From: Flavobacterium psychrophilum
GTDB taxonomy: Bacteria; Bacteroidota; Bacteroidia; Flavobacteriales; Flavobacteriaceae
Length of the DNA stretch: 64,000 bases
Direction of reading: 5' to 3'
Assembly (NCBI GenBank): GCA_001708385.1
Contig: CP012388.1
Location: 372,001-436,000 of the forward strand
A program made the position numbers and the translations under genes. Under the pieces are notes generated by a model. The model saw nothing but the letters and a program-made list of their open reading frames with translations, was not told the DNA's origin and made no database searches. Positions 17,385-25,685 of the stretch are shown in pieces (the stretch's first letter is position 1; each line of letters starts with the position of its first letter).

Positions 17385-17885
17385 ATGAAAAAAGTATTGT
17401 TATCAGCCTTTTTGCTAATAGGGTTAGCATTTAGCGCACAAGCACAGGACAGAAATGCGTTAGGTCTTCGTCTTGGAGACAACGACGGTTTTGGTGGAGA
17501 GATATCTTACCAAAGGACCCTAGGCACCGGAAACAGGTTAGAACTTGACCTTGGATGGAGAGATTCTGATTATTATGACGCTATTAAGCTAGCTGCTTTA
17601 TACCAATGGGTATGGAACATTGAAGGCGGCTTTAACTGGTACGCCGGTGTTGGTGGTGGTCTTGGAACGTGGAATTTTAAAAATGACCGTATTCCGGGAT
17701 ACTATAATGGTAATGATGATAGCGGAACATTTTTATTTGTTGCGGGAGATCTGGGTATCGAATACAACTTTGATATTCCACTTCAATTATCGTTAGACTT
17801 TAGACCGGAAATTTATTTTGGAGACGATTATCGTGAGAACAATTTCGGACCAGATATTGCTTTAGGTATCCGATTCAAATTCTAA
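17385..17885 (+). CDS. Small outer-membrane beta-barrel protein
   Basis: 166 residues. Signal peptide MKKVLLSAFLLIGLAFSAQAQ, then alternating hydrophobic/polar strands (GLRLGDNDGFGGEISYQRTL, RLELDLGWRD, AIKLAALYQWVW, FNWYAGVGGGLGTW, GDLGIEYNF, LQLSLDFRPEIYF) and the C-terminal ALGIRFKF, an aromatic-ended last strand as in outer-membrane barrels. An eight-strand OmpA/OmpX-size barrel is the best reading. The function is not evident. It has its own promoter element and terminator, so it is monocistronic. Confidence 0.85.
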   Translation: MKKVLLSAFLLIGLAFSAQAQDRNALGLRLGDNDGFGGEISYQRTLGTGNRLELDLGWRDSDYYDAIKLAALYQWVWNIEGGFNWYAGVGGGLGTWNFKNDRIPGYYNGNDDSGTFLFVAGDLGIEYNFDIPLQLSLDFRPEIYFGDDYRENNFGPDIALGIRFKF

Positions 17886-17894
17886 ATATTCAAG

Positions 17895-17926
17895 AAACCC
17901 TGTAATTACTTACAGGGTTTTTTATT
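17895..17926 (+). terminator. Terminator of the beta-barrel gene
   Basis: AAACCCTGTAA / TTACAGGGTTT, perfect 11-bp stem with a 4-base loop, followed by TTTTTTATT. Confidence 0.92.
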
Positions 17927-17943
17927 ATCTTTAAAAGAAAAAC

Positions 17944-18336
17944 ATGGAACAACGCGATACGCAGATACTTGCTCTTCGTGGTGAAACTCTAGGAGAAATA
18001 CATCCTCAATCATCAAAAGAAGAAATTTTCCAGAACAGAACTTTAAGACCTATATTAAAACTTCAGAACGATCTGTTTTTAGAGTCCTTTATAAACTATG
18101 TAAACAAATCTAAAAGCGATTTTTACGCTTTTAATACTGACAGGAAGTTGCAATTTATTGACAACGCCATTCATAAGGATATAAAATTCAGAAATGCTTT
18201 GAAAGGTATGGTTATCGCTTTTTTTACTGTGGAAGAGTTCAGGGAATATATACAGGATTCATCTAGCCTAAATAAGAGAATGATGAACCTACTTATAGAG
18301 CGACTGAAAGATCAGGTGCAATTAATTGTTGCCTAA
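17944..18336 (+). CDS. Conserved Flavobacteriaceae protein of unknown function
   Basis: 130 residues, no signal peptide or membrane helix, predicted mostly helical. Recognisable blocks are ALRGETLGEI, FQNRTLRPILKLQNDLFLESFINYV, HKDIKFRNALKGMVIAFFTVEEF and NKRMMNLLIERLKDQ. I recall close relatives across Flavobacterium that are labelled glyoxalase in some annotations, but I see no VOC-type metal site, so I do not accept that label. It is followed by a strong bidirectional terminator shared with the convergent DUF2461 gene. Confidence 0.75.
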   Translation: MEQRDTQILALRGETLGEIHPQSSKEEIFQNRTLRPILKLQNDLFLESFINYVNKSKSDFYAFNTDRKLQFIDNAIHKDIKFRNALKGMVIAFFTVEEFREYIQDSSSLNKRMMNLLIERLKDQVQLIVA

Positions 18337-18338
18337 AT

Positions 18339-18370
18339 AAAAAGCGAGGATTGAAAAATCCTCGCTTTTT
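18339..18370. terminator. Bidirectional terminator
   Basis: AAAAAGCGAGGATT / AATCCTCGCTTTTT, a perfect 14-bp stem with a GAAA tetraloop, between two convergent genes. Confidence 0.95.
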
Positions 18371-18372
18371 AT

Positions 18373-19041
18373 TTATTCTATTATGCTTTCTCCATTGAGA
18401 TTCGTTGTTAAGACATCGCTCATATAATCAAAATAAGGCCGCATTGCCCTAAAGGTACTTAAAACTTCATTTTTGAAATTTTTATCCAGTACTTCTTTAT
18501 CTTTAAAATTCCTGATCACCAAAAATTGCTTTTTCTTTATCAGATCAATAGCTTTATGACTTCTATCAAAATCTTTAGGCGTTGTCTTTAGCTCCTCGCC
18601 TTCCAAGCCGTTAAAATATTTTCTAAAATCCGGAGCATTCATAATTTCCCGAATTTCGCTATCGTCCAATTCAAACTCCTTCCTAATTCTTTTTAGGTCA
18701 TCCGGGTTCGGATTCCAAAAGCCACCTTCAACAAAGCTGTTACCCGGTTCGATGTGCAAATAATAACTTCCTCTGAAAAAAGGTTTGGTTCTCGAATACC
18801 AAACACTTAAATATTTTTTATAGGGCGATTTATCTTTAGAAAAACGTATATCCCTGTAAATTCTGTATATATTGATACTTTCAATTGAGTCCTGCTTTTG
18901 CAAATCAGTATATACTTCATTAAAGAAAACTTTAGCTTCGCTTTCAATATTCTGAAAAGCAGTCTTATTTTCAGAAAACCATTCCCTGTTATTGTTTTTA
19001 CCTAGGCTGGACATAAAGTCCAGAACTTCTTTTGAAATCAT
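18373..19041 (-). CDS. DUF2461 domain protein (TIGR02453 family)
   Basis: 222 residues, no export signal. Hallmarks of the family are near the N-terminus: FMSSLGKNNNREWFSENK, then INIYRIYRDIRFSKDKSPYKKYLSVWYSRT and GSYYLHIEPGNSFVEGGFWNPNPDDLKRIRKEF. The family is widespread in bacteria and fungi and its biochemical role is unknown. It starts 3 bases after the end of the META-domain lipoprotein gene, so the two are cotranscribed. Confidence 0.9.
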   Translation of the reverse strand: MISKEVLDFMSSLGKNNNREWFSENKTAFQNIESEAKVFFNEVYTDLQKQDSIESINIYRIYRDIRFSKDKSPYKKYLSVWYSRTKPFFRGSYYLHIEPGNSFVEGGFWNPNPDDLKRIRKEFELDDSEIREIMNAPDFRKYFNGLEGEELKTTPKDFDRSHKAIDLIKKKQFLVIRNFKDKEVLDKNFKNEVLSTFRAMRPYFDYMSDVLTTNLNGESIIE

Positions 19042-19044
19042 TAA

Positions 19045-19479
19045 TTATCCTTTTTTCGGAACAAAAGTTAAAACTTCCTGAGAACCATTAATCAAAGTAA
19101 GTTTTTCTTTTTCGGCCTTAAAAGAAGTAACACCACCCAAAGACTTCATATATAATTCTTCGCCACCACCGGGACAAAACATTTTTGTAGAAAGCATTCT
19201 ACCAAAAGTTAGTTTATCTCCTTCTAACGTATACTCACCGCTATAGCGGTTACACCCACCATGACCGCTTACTTTATTTTCTTTAGTAAAACCAATTGTG
19301 GGCAAACCCCTGCTGTATTGCTCGGCAGATGGTGCTGCATTATTTACTGAGGATAATTCCCATTCTGTTACAGATGTAAGCACATCAGTCTGACTTGAAG
19401 CATTTGTATTTTTACTTTTACAGCCTGTAGATATTACGGCCATACATATAATAACAAAAGCCATAACTGAATTTTTCAT
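19045..19479 (-). CDS. META-domain lipoprotein (HslJ-like)
   Basis: 144 residues. Lipoprotein signal peptide with lipobox VISTGC (Cys 20). The META domain covers about 35-140: WELSSVNN, LPTIGFTKENKVSGHGGCNRYSGEYTLEGDKLTFG, STKMFCPGG and LTFVPKKG, with the conserved GxGGCNxYxG and the paired Cys that often form a disulfide. HslJ in E. coli is a heat-induced outer-membrane lipoprotein linked to novobiocin resistance; here only an envelope role is safe. A -7-like TACTTTTA lies upstream. Confidence 0.88.
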   Translation of the reverse strand: MKNSVMAFVIICMAVISTGCKSKNTNASSQTDVLTSVTEWELSSVNNAAPSAEQYSRGLPTIGFTKENKVSGHGGCNRYSGEYTLEGDKLTFGRMLSTKMFCPGGGEELYMKSLGGVTSFKAEKEKLTLINGSQEVLTFVPKKG

Positions 19480-19560
19480 AGTATTTTTATTTAAAATTGA
19501 TACAATAAAAGTAAGACAATTAAAATAGGCAAAAATTATTTTACCACTTTTTTAATATAG

Positions 19561-21588
19561 CTAAAGGAGTCCATTATACTTTCTAACAAACCATTCTGCT
19601 GCAAGAGTAACAGCTAGAATAACCAAAAGCCATATCCAGTCGATTAGTGGAGATTTTGTAGTGATCTCCTTCTGAATTGCCTTATAATTTTCATTATTTA
19701 CAAGAAAATCAATTAGCTTATCCGCTGTATCAGGATAGTAAACAGAACCTGAAGTATTTACCGCTACTTGTTGAAGACGGGCAAGATCCGGGTTCACAAA
19801 TTGTTTCTCAATTTCAAAATCCAAAACCTCAAAAGAACCACTGTAACTGGTTTTTGACGCACTTTCACTTACTGTAAATGTATATACGCCCGCATCAAGG
19901 CCATCAAGGTTAACCTTATATTCGTTACTGCCTTTAAGGAAGTCATATGTTTTAGACGAATTTGTTTTCTTATTCTTAAGCTGAATTGTAAGCCTTGCGT
20001 TCTCGTCAAACTCATAATTCTTGTTAAAGTACTGCGCCGTGATTGGAATAATTTCACCTGAATTGTAAAAACTTTCATGGTTAACAACCAACGATTTACG
20101 CTTTGAACTAGAAGCCAGGTACTGAATAGTTTTATCAATAAACAAATCGAACTGTTCGAAAGATTTAGTATTCAGGTTAGTTTCAACCCTCCATTTCCAG
20201 ATATTCTCACCAAATATAAAAGCGTTGCGCGATGCTCCACTTTCAGAAAAAAGCATAAGTGGGCTTTCCGTTTTTACATTTCTTATCCTTGCCTGTAACA
20301 GTGTCGTGGCATTGCCCTTTATATTAATCGTTCCAAAAGGATTTTGCAAAGGAGGTAATTGCTCAAAGCCTATATTATCTATTGCAAAAGAATTAAAACC
20401 CGACTGAAAATCTGCCAGATAATCTTCTCTTTGTGAGGTCATTTTGAAGTTGACAACGTTTTGACCCTGATTTAAAAGATTGAAATCAGTGCTTAATCCG
20501 GTGATGGTTAACGTATTCAATCCTGCATTTTTGTTTTGATCTAACACAGCTTTAAAAGAAGCATCCGGCTGATACAAGATCAACACATTATAATCCTGTA
20601 ATGATTTTACATCTGCGGGTTTGAGTATAGTGACCTTTCGTTGCTGGTTCGTTTCTATAGAACGCTTAAAGGCACCAAGATCGGGATGGTTAATGGTAGC
20701 AACCAACGCAACTTCAGATCTTTGATCTATAACTTCTACTGCAAAGTTTTTTACGTTGTTGTATTTGTTCTTTTCAGGTTCTGCAGATGATATTACAGCC
20801 CTGTATGTTTGTACACCGACCTTATCAGCATTTAGCAGTACTGATAAGGATACTGCTTTTTTATCTTTTGAAAAATTAATGTTTTCTTTATGCAGCACTG
20901 TATTTCCCTGCATTATATTGAAAACAGTATTTAAGTTTTTATTTCCACTGTACTGAAGAAACACTTCTACCGGAAATTTATTTTTTAAGAAGGCATACTT
21001 ATTTACATTAACCTGGCTAACCCTAAGATCTAGTAATGTAGTTGTATCACCTAATACTAGTGGATATACAGCCGTGTTTTCGCGGAAGCTATATACGTAG
21101 TCATTACCGATAGTTTGGTTACCATCAGTAAGCATTATTACAGGATATTGGATATTCCTGTATAATTGTTTTAAATTTTGAGCAGCCTGATCTATATGTG
21201 TTTGTTTACCGCTAAAGTCAAGAGGTTTCCCATTCTCAAATCCTTCGGCAAAACTATACAGCTGAACATCATATTTATCTTTAAGTGCTTTACTTGAAGT
21301 AATTTTTTCAACGAGCTGTTTTGCTATAGAATCTGCTCCTAATTCTTTTATAGATTGCGAATTATCTGCAATAACAGGGAGTGGTGTTTTTACAATTTCA
21401 AGATCCTTCGTGGTAATCACAGGATTGATTAATAACAGAAAAATTGAGAACAAAGTAACAAAACGTAAAAAAGCTAAAAAGAAGAACAGCCTGCCCTTCT
21501 TTTTAGCCTTAAAAAGATATTGGTAAAACGATAATCCAAATGCTGCAAAAGCAGATAGCACTAACAATAAAATTGTAGATCCGGTCAT
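19561..21588 (-). CDS. Membrane-anchored VWA-like protein
   Basis: 675 residues. Two N-terminal helices (about 3-22 and 35-58), a large extracytoplasmic region, and a C-terminal helix (about 650-668, WIWLLVILAVTLAAEWFV). Residues 65-190 look like a von Willebrand A domain with a partial metal site: IADNSQSIK (DxSxS) and VIMLTDGNQT (TDG). The rest is beta-rich with Ig-like stretches (PVEVFLQYSG, GVQTYRAVIS, DLDAGVYTFTVS-like). This layout is common in Bacteroidetes as a companion of BatA-type proteins, although none of those is adjacent. I infer an envelope role, specific function unknown. It is 49 bases downstream of fabG on the same strand. Confidence 0.75.
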   Translation of the reverse strand: MTGSTILLLVLSAFAAFGLSFYQYLFKAKKKGRLFFFLAFLRFVTLFSIFLLLINPVITTKDLEIVKTPLPVIADNSQSIKELGADSIAKQLVEKITSSKALKDKYDVQLYSFAEGFENGKPLDFSGKQTHIDQAAQNLKQLYRNIQYPVIMLTDGNQTIGNDYVYSFRENTAVYPLVLGDTTTLLDLRVSQVNVNKYAFLKNKFPVEVFLQYSGNKNLNTVFNIMQGNTVLHKENINFSKDKKAVSLSVLLNADKVGVQTYRAVISSAEPEKNKYNNVKNFAVEVIDQRSEVALVATINHPDLGAFKRSIETNQQRKVTILKPADVKSLQDYNVLILYQPDASFKAVLDQNKNAGLNTLTITGLSTDFNLLNQGQNVVNFKMTSQREDYLADFQSGFNSFAIDNIGFEQLPPLQNPFGTINIKGNATTLLQARIRNVKTESPLMLFSESGASRNAFIFGENIWKWRVETNLNTKSFEQFDLFIDKTIQYLASSSKRKSLVVNHESFYNSGEIIPITAQYFNKNYEFDENARLTIQLKNKKTNSSKTYDFLKGSNEYKVNLDGLDAGVYTFTVSESASKTSYSGSFEVLDFEIEKQFVNPDLARLQQVAVNTSGSVYYPDTADKLIDFLVNNENYKAIQKEITTKSPLIDWIWLLVILAVTLAAEWFVRKYNGLL

Positions 21589-21637
21589 TGTAAATTATCG
21601 TGTATTTCTAATATTCTTAAATTTTGTATTCTATAGA

Positions 21638-22384
21638 TTAGGTAAGCATACCTCCATCTACATTAAGCGTTTGTCCTGTAACATAAGCAGACATATCTGA
21701 CGCTAAGAAAAGACATGCGTTAGCAACGTCTTCTGTAGTACCGCCCCTTTTTAGAGGAATGTTGTCAGCCCATCCTTTTACTACGTCTTCGGGAAGCTTT
21801 GCAGTCATCTCTGTTTCAATGAAGCCCGGAGCAATAGCGTTGCAACGAATATTTCTCGAACCAAGCTCTAACGCGATAGATTTAGTAAATCCAAGTACTC
21901 CCGCCTTTGATGCAGCATAGTTAGACTGTCCTGCGTTACCTTTAACACCTACAACAGAACTCATATTGATAATAGATCCTGAACGCTGCTTAAGCATTGT
22001 TCTTTGTACCGCTTTAGTCATGTTGAAAACCGATTTAAGGTTCACTTCAATAACCTTATCGAAATCCTGTTCAGAGATACGCATAAGCAGGTTATCTTTT
22101 GTAATACCTGCATTATTGATAAGGATATCAACTGTACCGAAAGTTGCAACTACATCGTCTACCAGCTTCTGAGCCTCGTTAAAATCAGCAGCATTAGACT
22201 GGTATCCTTTTGCCTGTATACCGTACGTTTTAAGTTCTTCTTCAAGAGTTTGCGCAGCTTCAGCAGAAGCACTGTACGTAAAAGCAACATTAGCGCCATG
22301 TTGCGCAAAAACTACGGCAATACCACGACCTATCCCCCTGCTTGCGCCGGTAATAATAGCCGTTTTTCCTTCTAATAATTTCAT
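21638..22384 (-). CDS. fabG: 3-oxoacyl-[acyl-carrier-protein] reductase
   Basis: 248 residues, classical short-chain dehydrogenase. TGASRGIGRGIA (NADP binding, about 12-20), NNAGITKDNLLMR, the catalytic Ser-Tyr-Lys in INMSSVVG and YAASKAGVLGF, and the FabG-typical end ITGQ-like YVTGQTLNVDGGM. It reduces 3-oxoacyl-ACP in fatty acid elongation. It stands between the Ter cluster and the VWA protein gene, with a promoter-like TATATTTG 32 bases upstream, so it is probably transcribed on its own from the Ter operon. Confidence 0.95.
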   Translation of the reverse strand: MKLLEGKTAIITGASRGIGRGIAVVFAQHGANVAFTYSASAEAAQTLEEELKTYGIQAKGYQSNAADFNEAQKLVDDVVATFGTVDILINNAGITKDNLLMRISEQDFDKVIEVNLKSVFNMTKAVQRTMLKQRSGSIINMSSVVGVKGNAGQSNYAASKAGVLGFTKSIALELGSRNIRCNAIAPGFIETEMTAKLPEDVVKGWADNIPLKRGGTTEDVANACLFLASDMSAYVTGQTLNVDGGMLT

Positions 22385-22416
22385 AATTTGTTTCAGTTTG
22401 TTTCTTTACAAAGTCA

Positions 22417-22424
22417 CAAATATA
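22417..22424 (-). promoter_or_regulatory. Putative -7 element of fabG
   Basis: The minus strand reads TATATTTG, 32 bases upstream of the fabG ATG and 15 bases past the terC stop. It suggests fabG has its own promoter. Confidence 0.5.
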
Positions 22425-22439
22425 GCAAAATGTTTGTGG

Positions 22440-23435
22440 TTAGTCCTGTTTTTCTGCTTCCGGTTTTTCAGGAAACAGTACCGATACAATCACTGATAAC
22501 ACAAGTACACCGCCAACGACCATTAGAGAATGCAGCGACTCAATATGGTATAGTGGAGAGATTACCATCTTAACACCTATGAACGCCAATATAATAGCCA
22601 GTCCGTATTTCAGTTTACTGAATAAGTGGATAAAGTTAGCCAGTAAGAAATACAATGCCCTTAAACCTAATATTGCAAAAATGTTTGATGTGTAAAGAAT
22701 AAAAGGATCATCAGGAGCAATAGCAAATATCGCAGGTATTGAATCCACCGCAAACAAAAGGTCGGTAAATTCAATTACACCAACTACAACTAATAATGGC
22801 GTAGCTAGCTTTTTACCATTTTCTATAGTGAAAAATTTATCTTTGTCATAGCTCTTACTCACATTGAAAAACTTGTGAACTACTTTAGCTCCGGGACTTT
22901 TATTAAAGTCTTTTTCCTCATCTTCATCCTCGTCTGCAAACCATGACTTAATACCCGCATATATTAGGAATATACCAAATAAGGTAAGCAATACGTTGAT
23001 CTTAACATTATAGCCAAGCACTTCCATTTCAGGAAGGTAAGTAAGCTTGATAAGCCCTACTCCACTGAAAATGAAGATTGCCCTAAGCACTAATGCACCT
23101 ATAATACCCCAGAATAATACTTTGTGGTGGTTTTCTTTAGGAACATTAAAAAATCCGAATACAAGAATGAAAACGAAAAGGTTATCTACTGATAATGCCT
23201 TTTCAATCCAATAGGCAGACTGGAATTGTGAGAATTTCTCAACTCCCATGTAGTAGTAGATGAATCCACTAAACGCCATAGAAAGGCTTATCCATACTAA
23301 TGACCATGTAATAGCCTCCTTGTTTGTAACGGCATGGCTGTTCTTATTAAAAACACCAAGATCCAGCAAAAGCATTATTACAACTACAACAGAGAATATA
23401 GCTATAAGGCCGGGATGATTAATTAAATTATCCAT
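22440..23435 (-). CDS. terC: TerC-family integral membrane protein
   Basis: 331 residues with about nine membrane helices. Family blocks: AYWIEKALSVDNLFVFILVFGFF, FWGIIGALVLRAIFIFSGVGLI, VGVIEFTDLLFAVDSIPAIFAI (the acidic residues in EFTDLLFAVDS and EKALSVDN are conserved and thought to bind metal), LGLRALYFLLANFIHLF. TerC/Alx proteins act in the inner membrane in tellurite resistance and, as shown for relatives, manganese export to secreted metalloenzymes. Position as last gene after four TerD genes and TelA makes it the membrane part of the Ter system. An acidic, charged loop (ADEDEDEEKD) lies mid-protein. Confidence 0.95.
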   Translation of the reverse strand: MDNLINHPGLIAIFSVVVVIMLLLDLGVFNKNSHAVTNKEAITWSLVWISLSMAFSGFIYYYMGVEKFSQFQSAYWIEKALSVDNLFVFILVFGFFNVPKENHHKVLFWGIIGALVLRAIFIFSGVGLIKLTYLPEMEVLGYNVKINVLLTLFGIFLIYAGIKSWFADEDEDEEKDFNKSPGAKVVHKFFNVSKSYDKDKFFTIENGKKLATPLLVVVGVIEFTDLLFAVDSIPAIFAIAPDDPFILYTSNIFAILGLRALYFLLANFIHLFSKLKYGLAIILAFIGVKMVISPLYHIESLHSLMVVGGVLVLSVIVSVLFPEKPEAEKQD

Positions 23436-23468
23436 TTGATAATGTATGTGTTGTTTTATTGGTTAAAT

Positions 23469-24131
23469 TTAAAGGTAGTTCTTTACTATCCTTTGTATTG
23501 TCTGCCCTAAGAAAGTGTCTTCAGTCGGATCACCTATAGCGCTGAATTTCCACTCATCTCCCCTTTTGTAAAGCTTGCCCATAATTATAGAACGCTTGTT
23601 AGCATACTGTCCTTCGGCAGATACATTGTAAGATGCGAATTCAGAAATCACTTTGGTAGGTGTACCTTCATACATCCTGATCTTTGAATACGGAATCTGT
23701 GCGAAATCTTCTTTCCCTGCGTTGTTCAGGAAAAAGAAAATCTGAGTTACTTTAGGATTAATTCTTGAAAGATCTACAGTTATAATCTCGTTATCAAGAC
23801 CATCATCACCACCGGAATCTCCCTGTAGGTCATCACCTGTGTGTTTCATCGCACCATCTGTAGTCTGAAGCTTTCCTTTTGAAAGTCCAAACTGCCTAAG
23901 CACTTCTTCTTTGTATAACGGAGAGTACAAATGGTCTGCTATTTTGTTTTGATCGTCTATAAGTACACAACTAAGATCCAAATCTATGCTTTGTACTTTT
24001 TTAGATAGTCCGAACAAACCACCTTTAGTTTCTATAGCACCCCAGTTAACCCCCACACAAAAATTGTTAAGCGTTTCACCTGTACTTTTCTTAAGATCAA
24101 TTTTCTGACCTTTGGTTAGATTAATTGCCAT
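23469..24131 (-). CDS. TerD-family protein, long form (copy 2)
   Basis: 220 residues. One TerD domain: MAINLTKGQKIDLKK, VGVNWGAIETKG, IDLDLSCVLIDD, the Ca2+-binding HTGDDLQGDSGGDDGLDNEIITVDLSRI, and IIMGKLYKRGDEWKFSAIGD. TerD proteins bind calcium through these acidic residues and associate with TerC at the membrane. It is most like the 202-residue protein at 26787-27395 (same VDLS..NPK, YEGTPT, same end), so the two are paralogues. An insertion after SPLYKEEVLRQFG makes it longer. The gene starts 1 base after the stop of the TerD gene before it. Confidence 0.95.
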   Translation of the reverse strand: MAINLTKGQKIDLKKSTGETLNNFCVGVNWGAIETKGGLFGLSKKVQSIDLDLSCVLIDDQNKIADHLYSPLYKEEVLRQFGLSKGKLQTTDGAMKHTGDDLQGDSGGDDGLDNEIITVDLSRINPKVTQIFFFLNNAGKEDFAQIPYSKIRMYEGTPTKVISEFASYNVSAEGQYANKRSIIMGKLYKRGDEWKFSAIGDPTEDTFLGQTIQRIVKNYL

Positions 24132-24132
24132 G

Positions 24133-24684
24133 TTAGTTGTATTTGTTTAAGAAATCCTGAAGCCCACCTTTCATACCTGCCCCTACTGCTTCAAATTTCC
24201 ATTCATCGTTTCTTTTGTAAATTCTTCCGAATTCTACAGCAGTCTCGATAGAGAAATCTTCATCCAACTCATATTTTACAAGCTCTGTATTATTGGTGTC
24301 TACAATACGGATAAATGAATTTCTTATTTGTCCGAAATTTTGCCTTCTTGTGTCCGCACTATGAATAGTTACAACGAATGCAATCTGAGATACATCAGAG
24401 CTTATTTTAGATAGGTCTATTACAATCTTCTCATCATCTCCATCACCCTCACCCGTAAGGTTGTCGCCTGTATGAATTACAGCTTCATCCGGAGATTTCA
24501 GGTTGTTATAGAATATAAAATGGCTATCGCTTATCAGCTTGCCATTATCGCCAAGAATAAAAATTGACGCGTCAAGATCAAAAGCCTCACCTGTACTACT
24601 CGAGTTAGTATCCCAACCAAGACCAACAGTAAACTTTGGTGCTGATATGTTTTGTCTTTGTCCTTTTTCTAAATTAATTGCCAT
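24133..24684 (-). CDS. TerD-family protein, short form (copy 2)
   Basis: 183 residues. Typical TerD/TerE: MAINLEKGQRQNISAP, VGLGWDTNSSSTGEAFDLDASIFIL, HTGDNLTGEGDGDDEKIVIDLSKI (calcium site), IHSADTRRQNFGQIRNSFIRIVD, and EFGRIYKRNDEWKFEAVGAGM. It is nearly the same, with conservative changes, as the protein at 27420-27971, so the pair arose by duplication. It lies in the middle of the Ter operon, 3 bases after the end of the 325-residue gene. Confidence 0.96.
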   Translation of the reverse strand: MAINLEKGQRQNISAPKFTVGLGWDTNSSSTGEAFDLDASIFILGDNGKLISDSHFIFYNNLKSPDEAVIHTGDNLTGEGDGDDEKIVIDLSKISSDVSQIAFVVTIHSADTRRQNFGQIRNSFIRIVDTNNTELVKYELDEDFSIETAVEFGRIYKRNDEWKFEAVGAGMKGGLQDFLNKYN

Positions 24685-24687
24685 TGG

Positions 24688-25665
24688 TTATTTTGAATTA
24701 ATATTAATGTTTAGCATTGCCCTTAAAATATTGGTCTGCTCATCTACATTTTGCAGTTCATCAAGAAAATCTACTCCCGATATCTTATGCAGGTAACTTG
24801 CCAGTACCTCTTCCACATCCGGTGCTATGTACGACTTTATTGTGGCCTGCTTCTCTCTTAGCGAATCTGACTTTATTTTAAGATCAATTATAATACTTGT
24901 TTTGTTTGATGTGTTTTTAGACAGATCAATGCTATTGGACATATCTTCATCTAAAAAATAAAATGACTTGGAACTATTGATGAAAATAAACTTATCGTTA
25001 GAATCTACAAAGTCAAAAACCTCGGCAACTTCATCATCACAGATGAAGCCACATGAAAATTTCATCCTGAAATTGTAAATATTAAGCCTCCCTAAAAGTT
25101 TACGCTCAATCGTAACAAATTCGTTTTCATAACTATTCCTATTTTCCGCTTTGGTCAGCTGAGAATACTGTTCCGAATCAAGCTGCCTGAAAAATTCACC
25201 GCGCATGCTCTGCGAGAAAGACATTGTATCTCCCCAGCTAAAAGCCGATAGTGTACCTCCCGCCAGCATATCATACAATTGCTTTATCTTTTCGGACATA
25301 GCTTTTGAATGACTACGGGCCGCAGCATTAAAATTAGCACCTGTGGCCTCACCCTCCAGTTTACGAACAAGATCTTGGTTAATATAAATTTCGTCCGAAA
25401 GCAAAAGATACTGCTGCTCTTTCGCTTTTTTAAGCTTTAGAAACAAATCAATAAGCGTACTTGTGTACTGTACATGAAACAGATCCAGCTTATTAACATC
25501 AAGGTTTTTGTTCGATTCAAAAAGATTATGAATAACCTGCGTCCTTACAAAAACGGCAAAAAGATCTTTATGGTTAAAAAAATTAGATAATGTTTTTAAA
25601 ACCACCAGTCTTTTGCTGCTCTCCCTGATTATCTGAGCATATATTTCTTCCTGCTCCTGCGTCAT
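24688..25665 (-). CDS. Ter-operon protein of unknown function
   Basis: 325 residues, no signal peptide or membrane helix. I do not recognise a family. The N-terminal 130 residues are predicted all-helical with heptad-like stretches (ESSKRLVVLKTLSNFFNHKDLFAVFV, STLIDLFLKLKKAKEQQYLLL). The centre (about 170-260) has beta features (YNFRMKFSCGFICDDEVAEVFDFVDSNDKFIFINSSKSFYFLDED, with two Cys). The end is helical again. The central part has some look of a TerD-like strand order but lacks the calcium motif, and I do not assert it. It sits between TelA and the second TerD pair with intergenic gaps of 20 and 3 bases, so it is an integral operon member. Confidence 0.8.
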   Translation of the reverse strand: MTQEQEEIYAQIIRESSKRLVVLKTLSNFFNHKDLFAVFVRTQVIHNLFESNKNLDVNKLDLFHVQYTSTLIDLFLKLKKAKEQQYLLLSDEIYINQDLVRKLEGEATGANFNAAARSHSKAMSEKIKQLYDMLAGGTLSAFSWGDTMSFSQSMRGEFFRQLDSEQYSQLTKAENRNSYENEFVTIERKLLGRLNIYNFRMKFSCGFICDDEVAEVFDFVDSNDKFIFINSSKSFYFLDEDMSNSIDLSKNTSNKTSIIIDLKIKSDSLREKQATIKSYIAPDVEEVLASYLHKISGVDFLDELQNVDEQTNILRAMLNININSK

Positions 25666-25685
25666 TTATAGTCTCCTCCTGTTTT

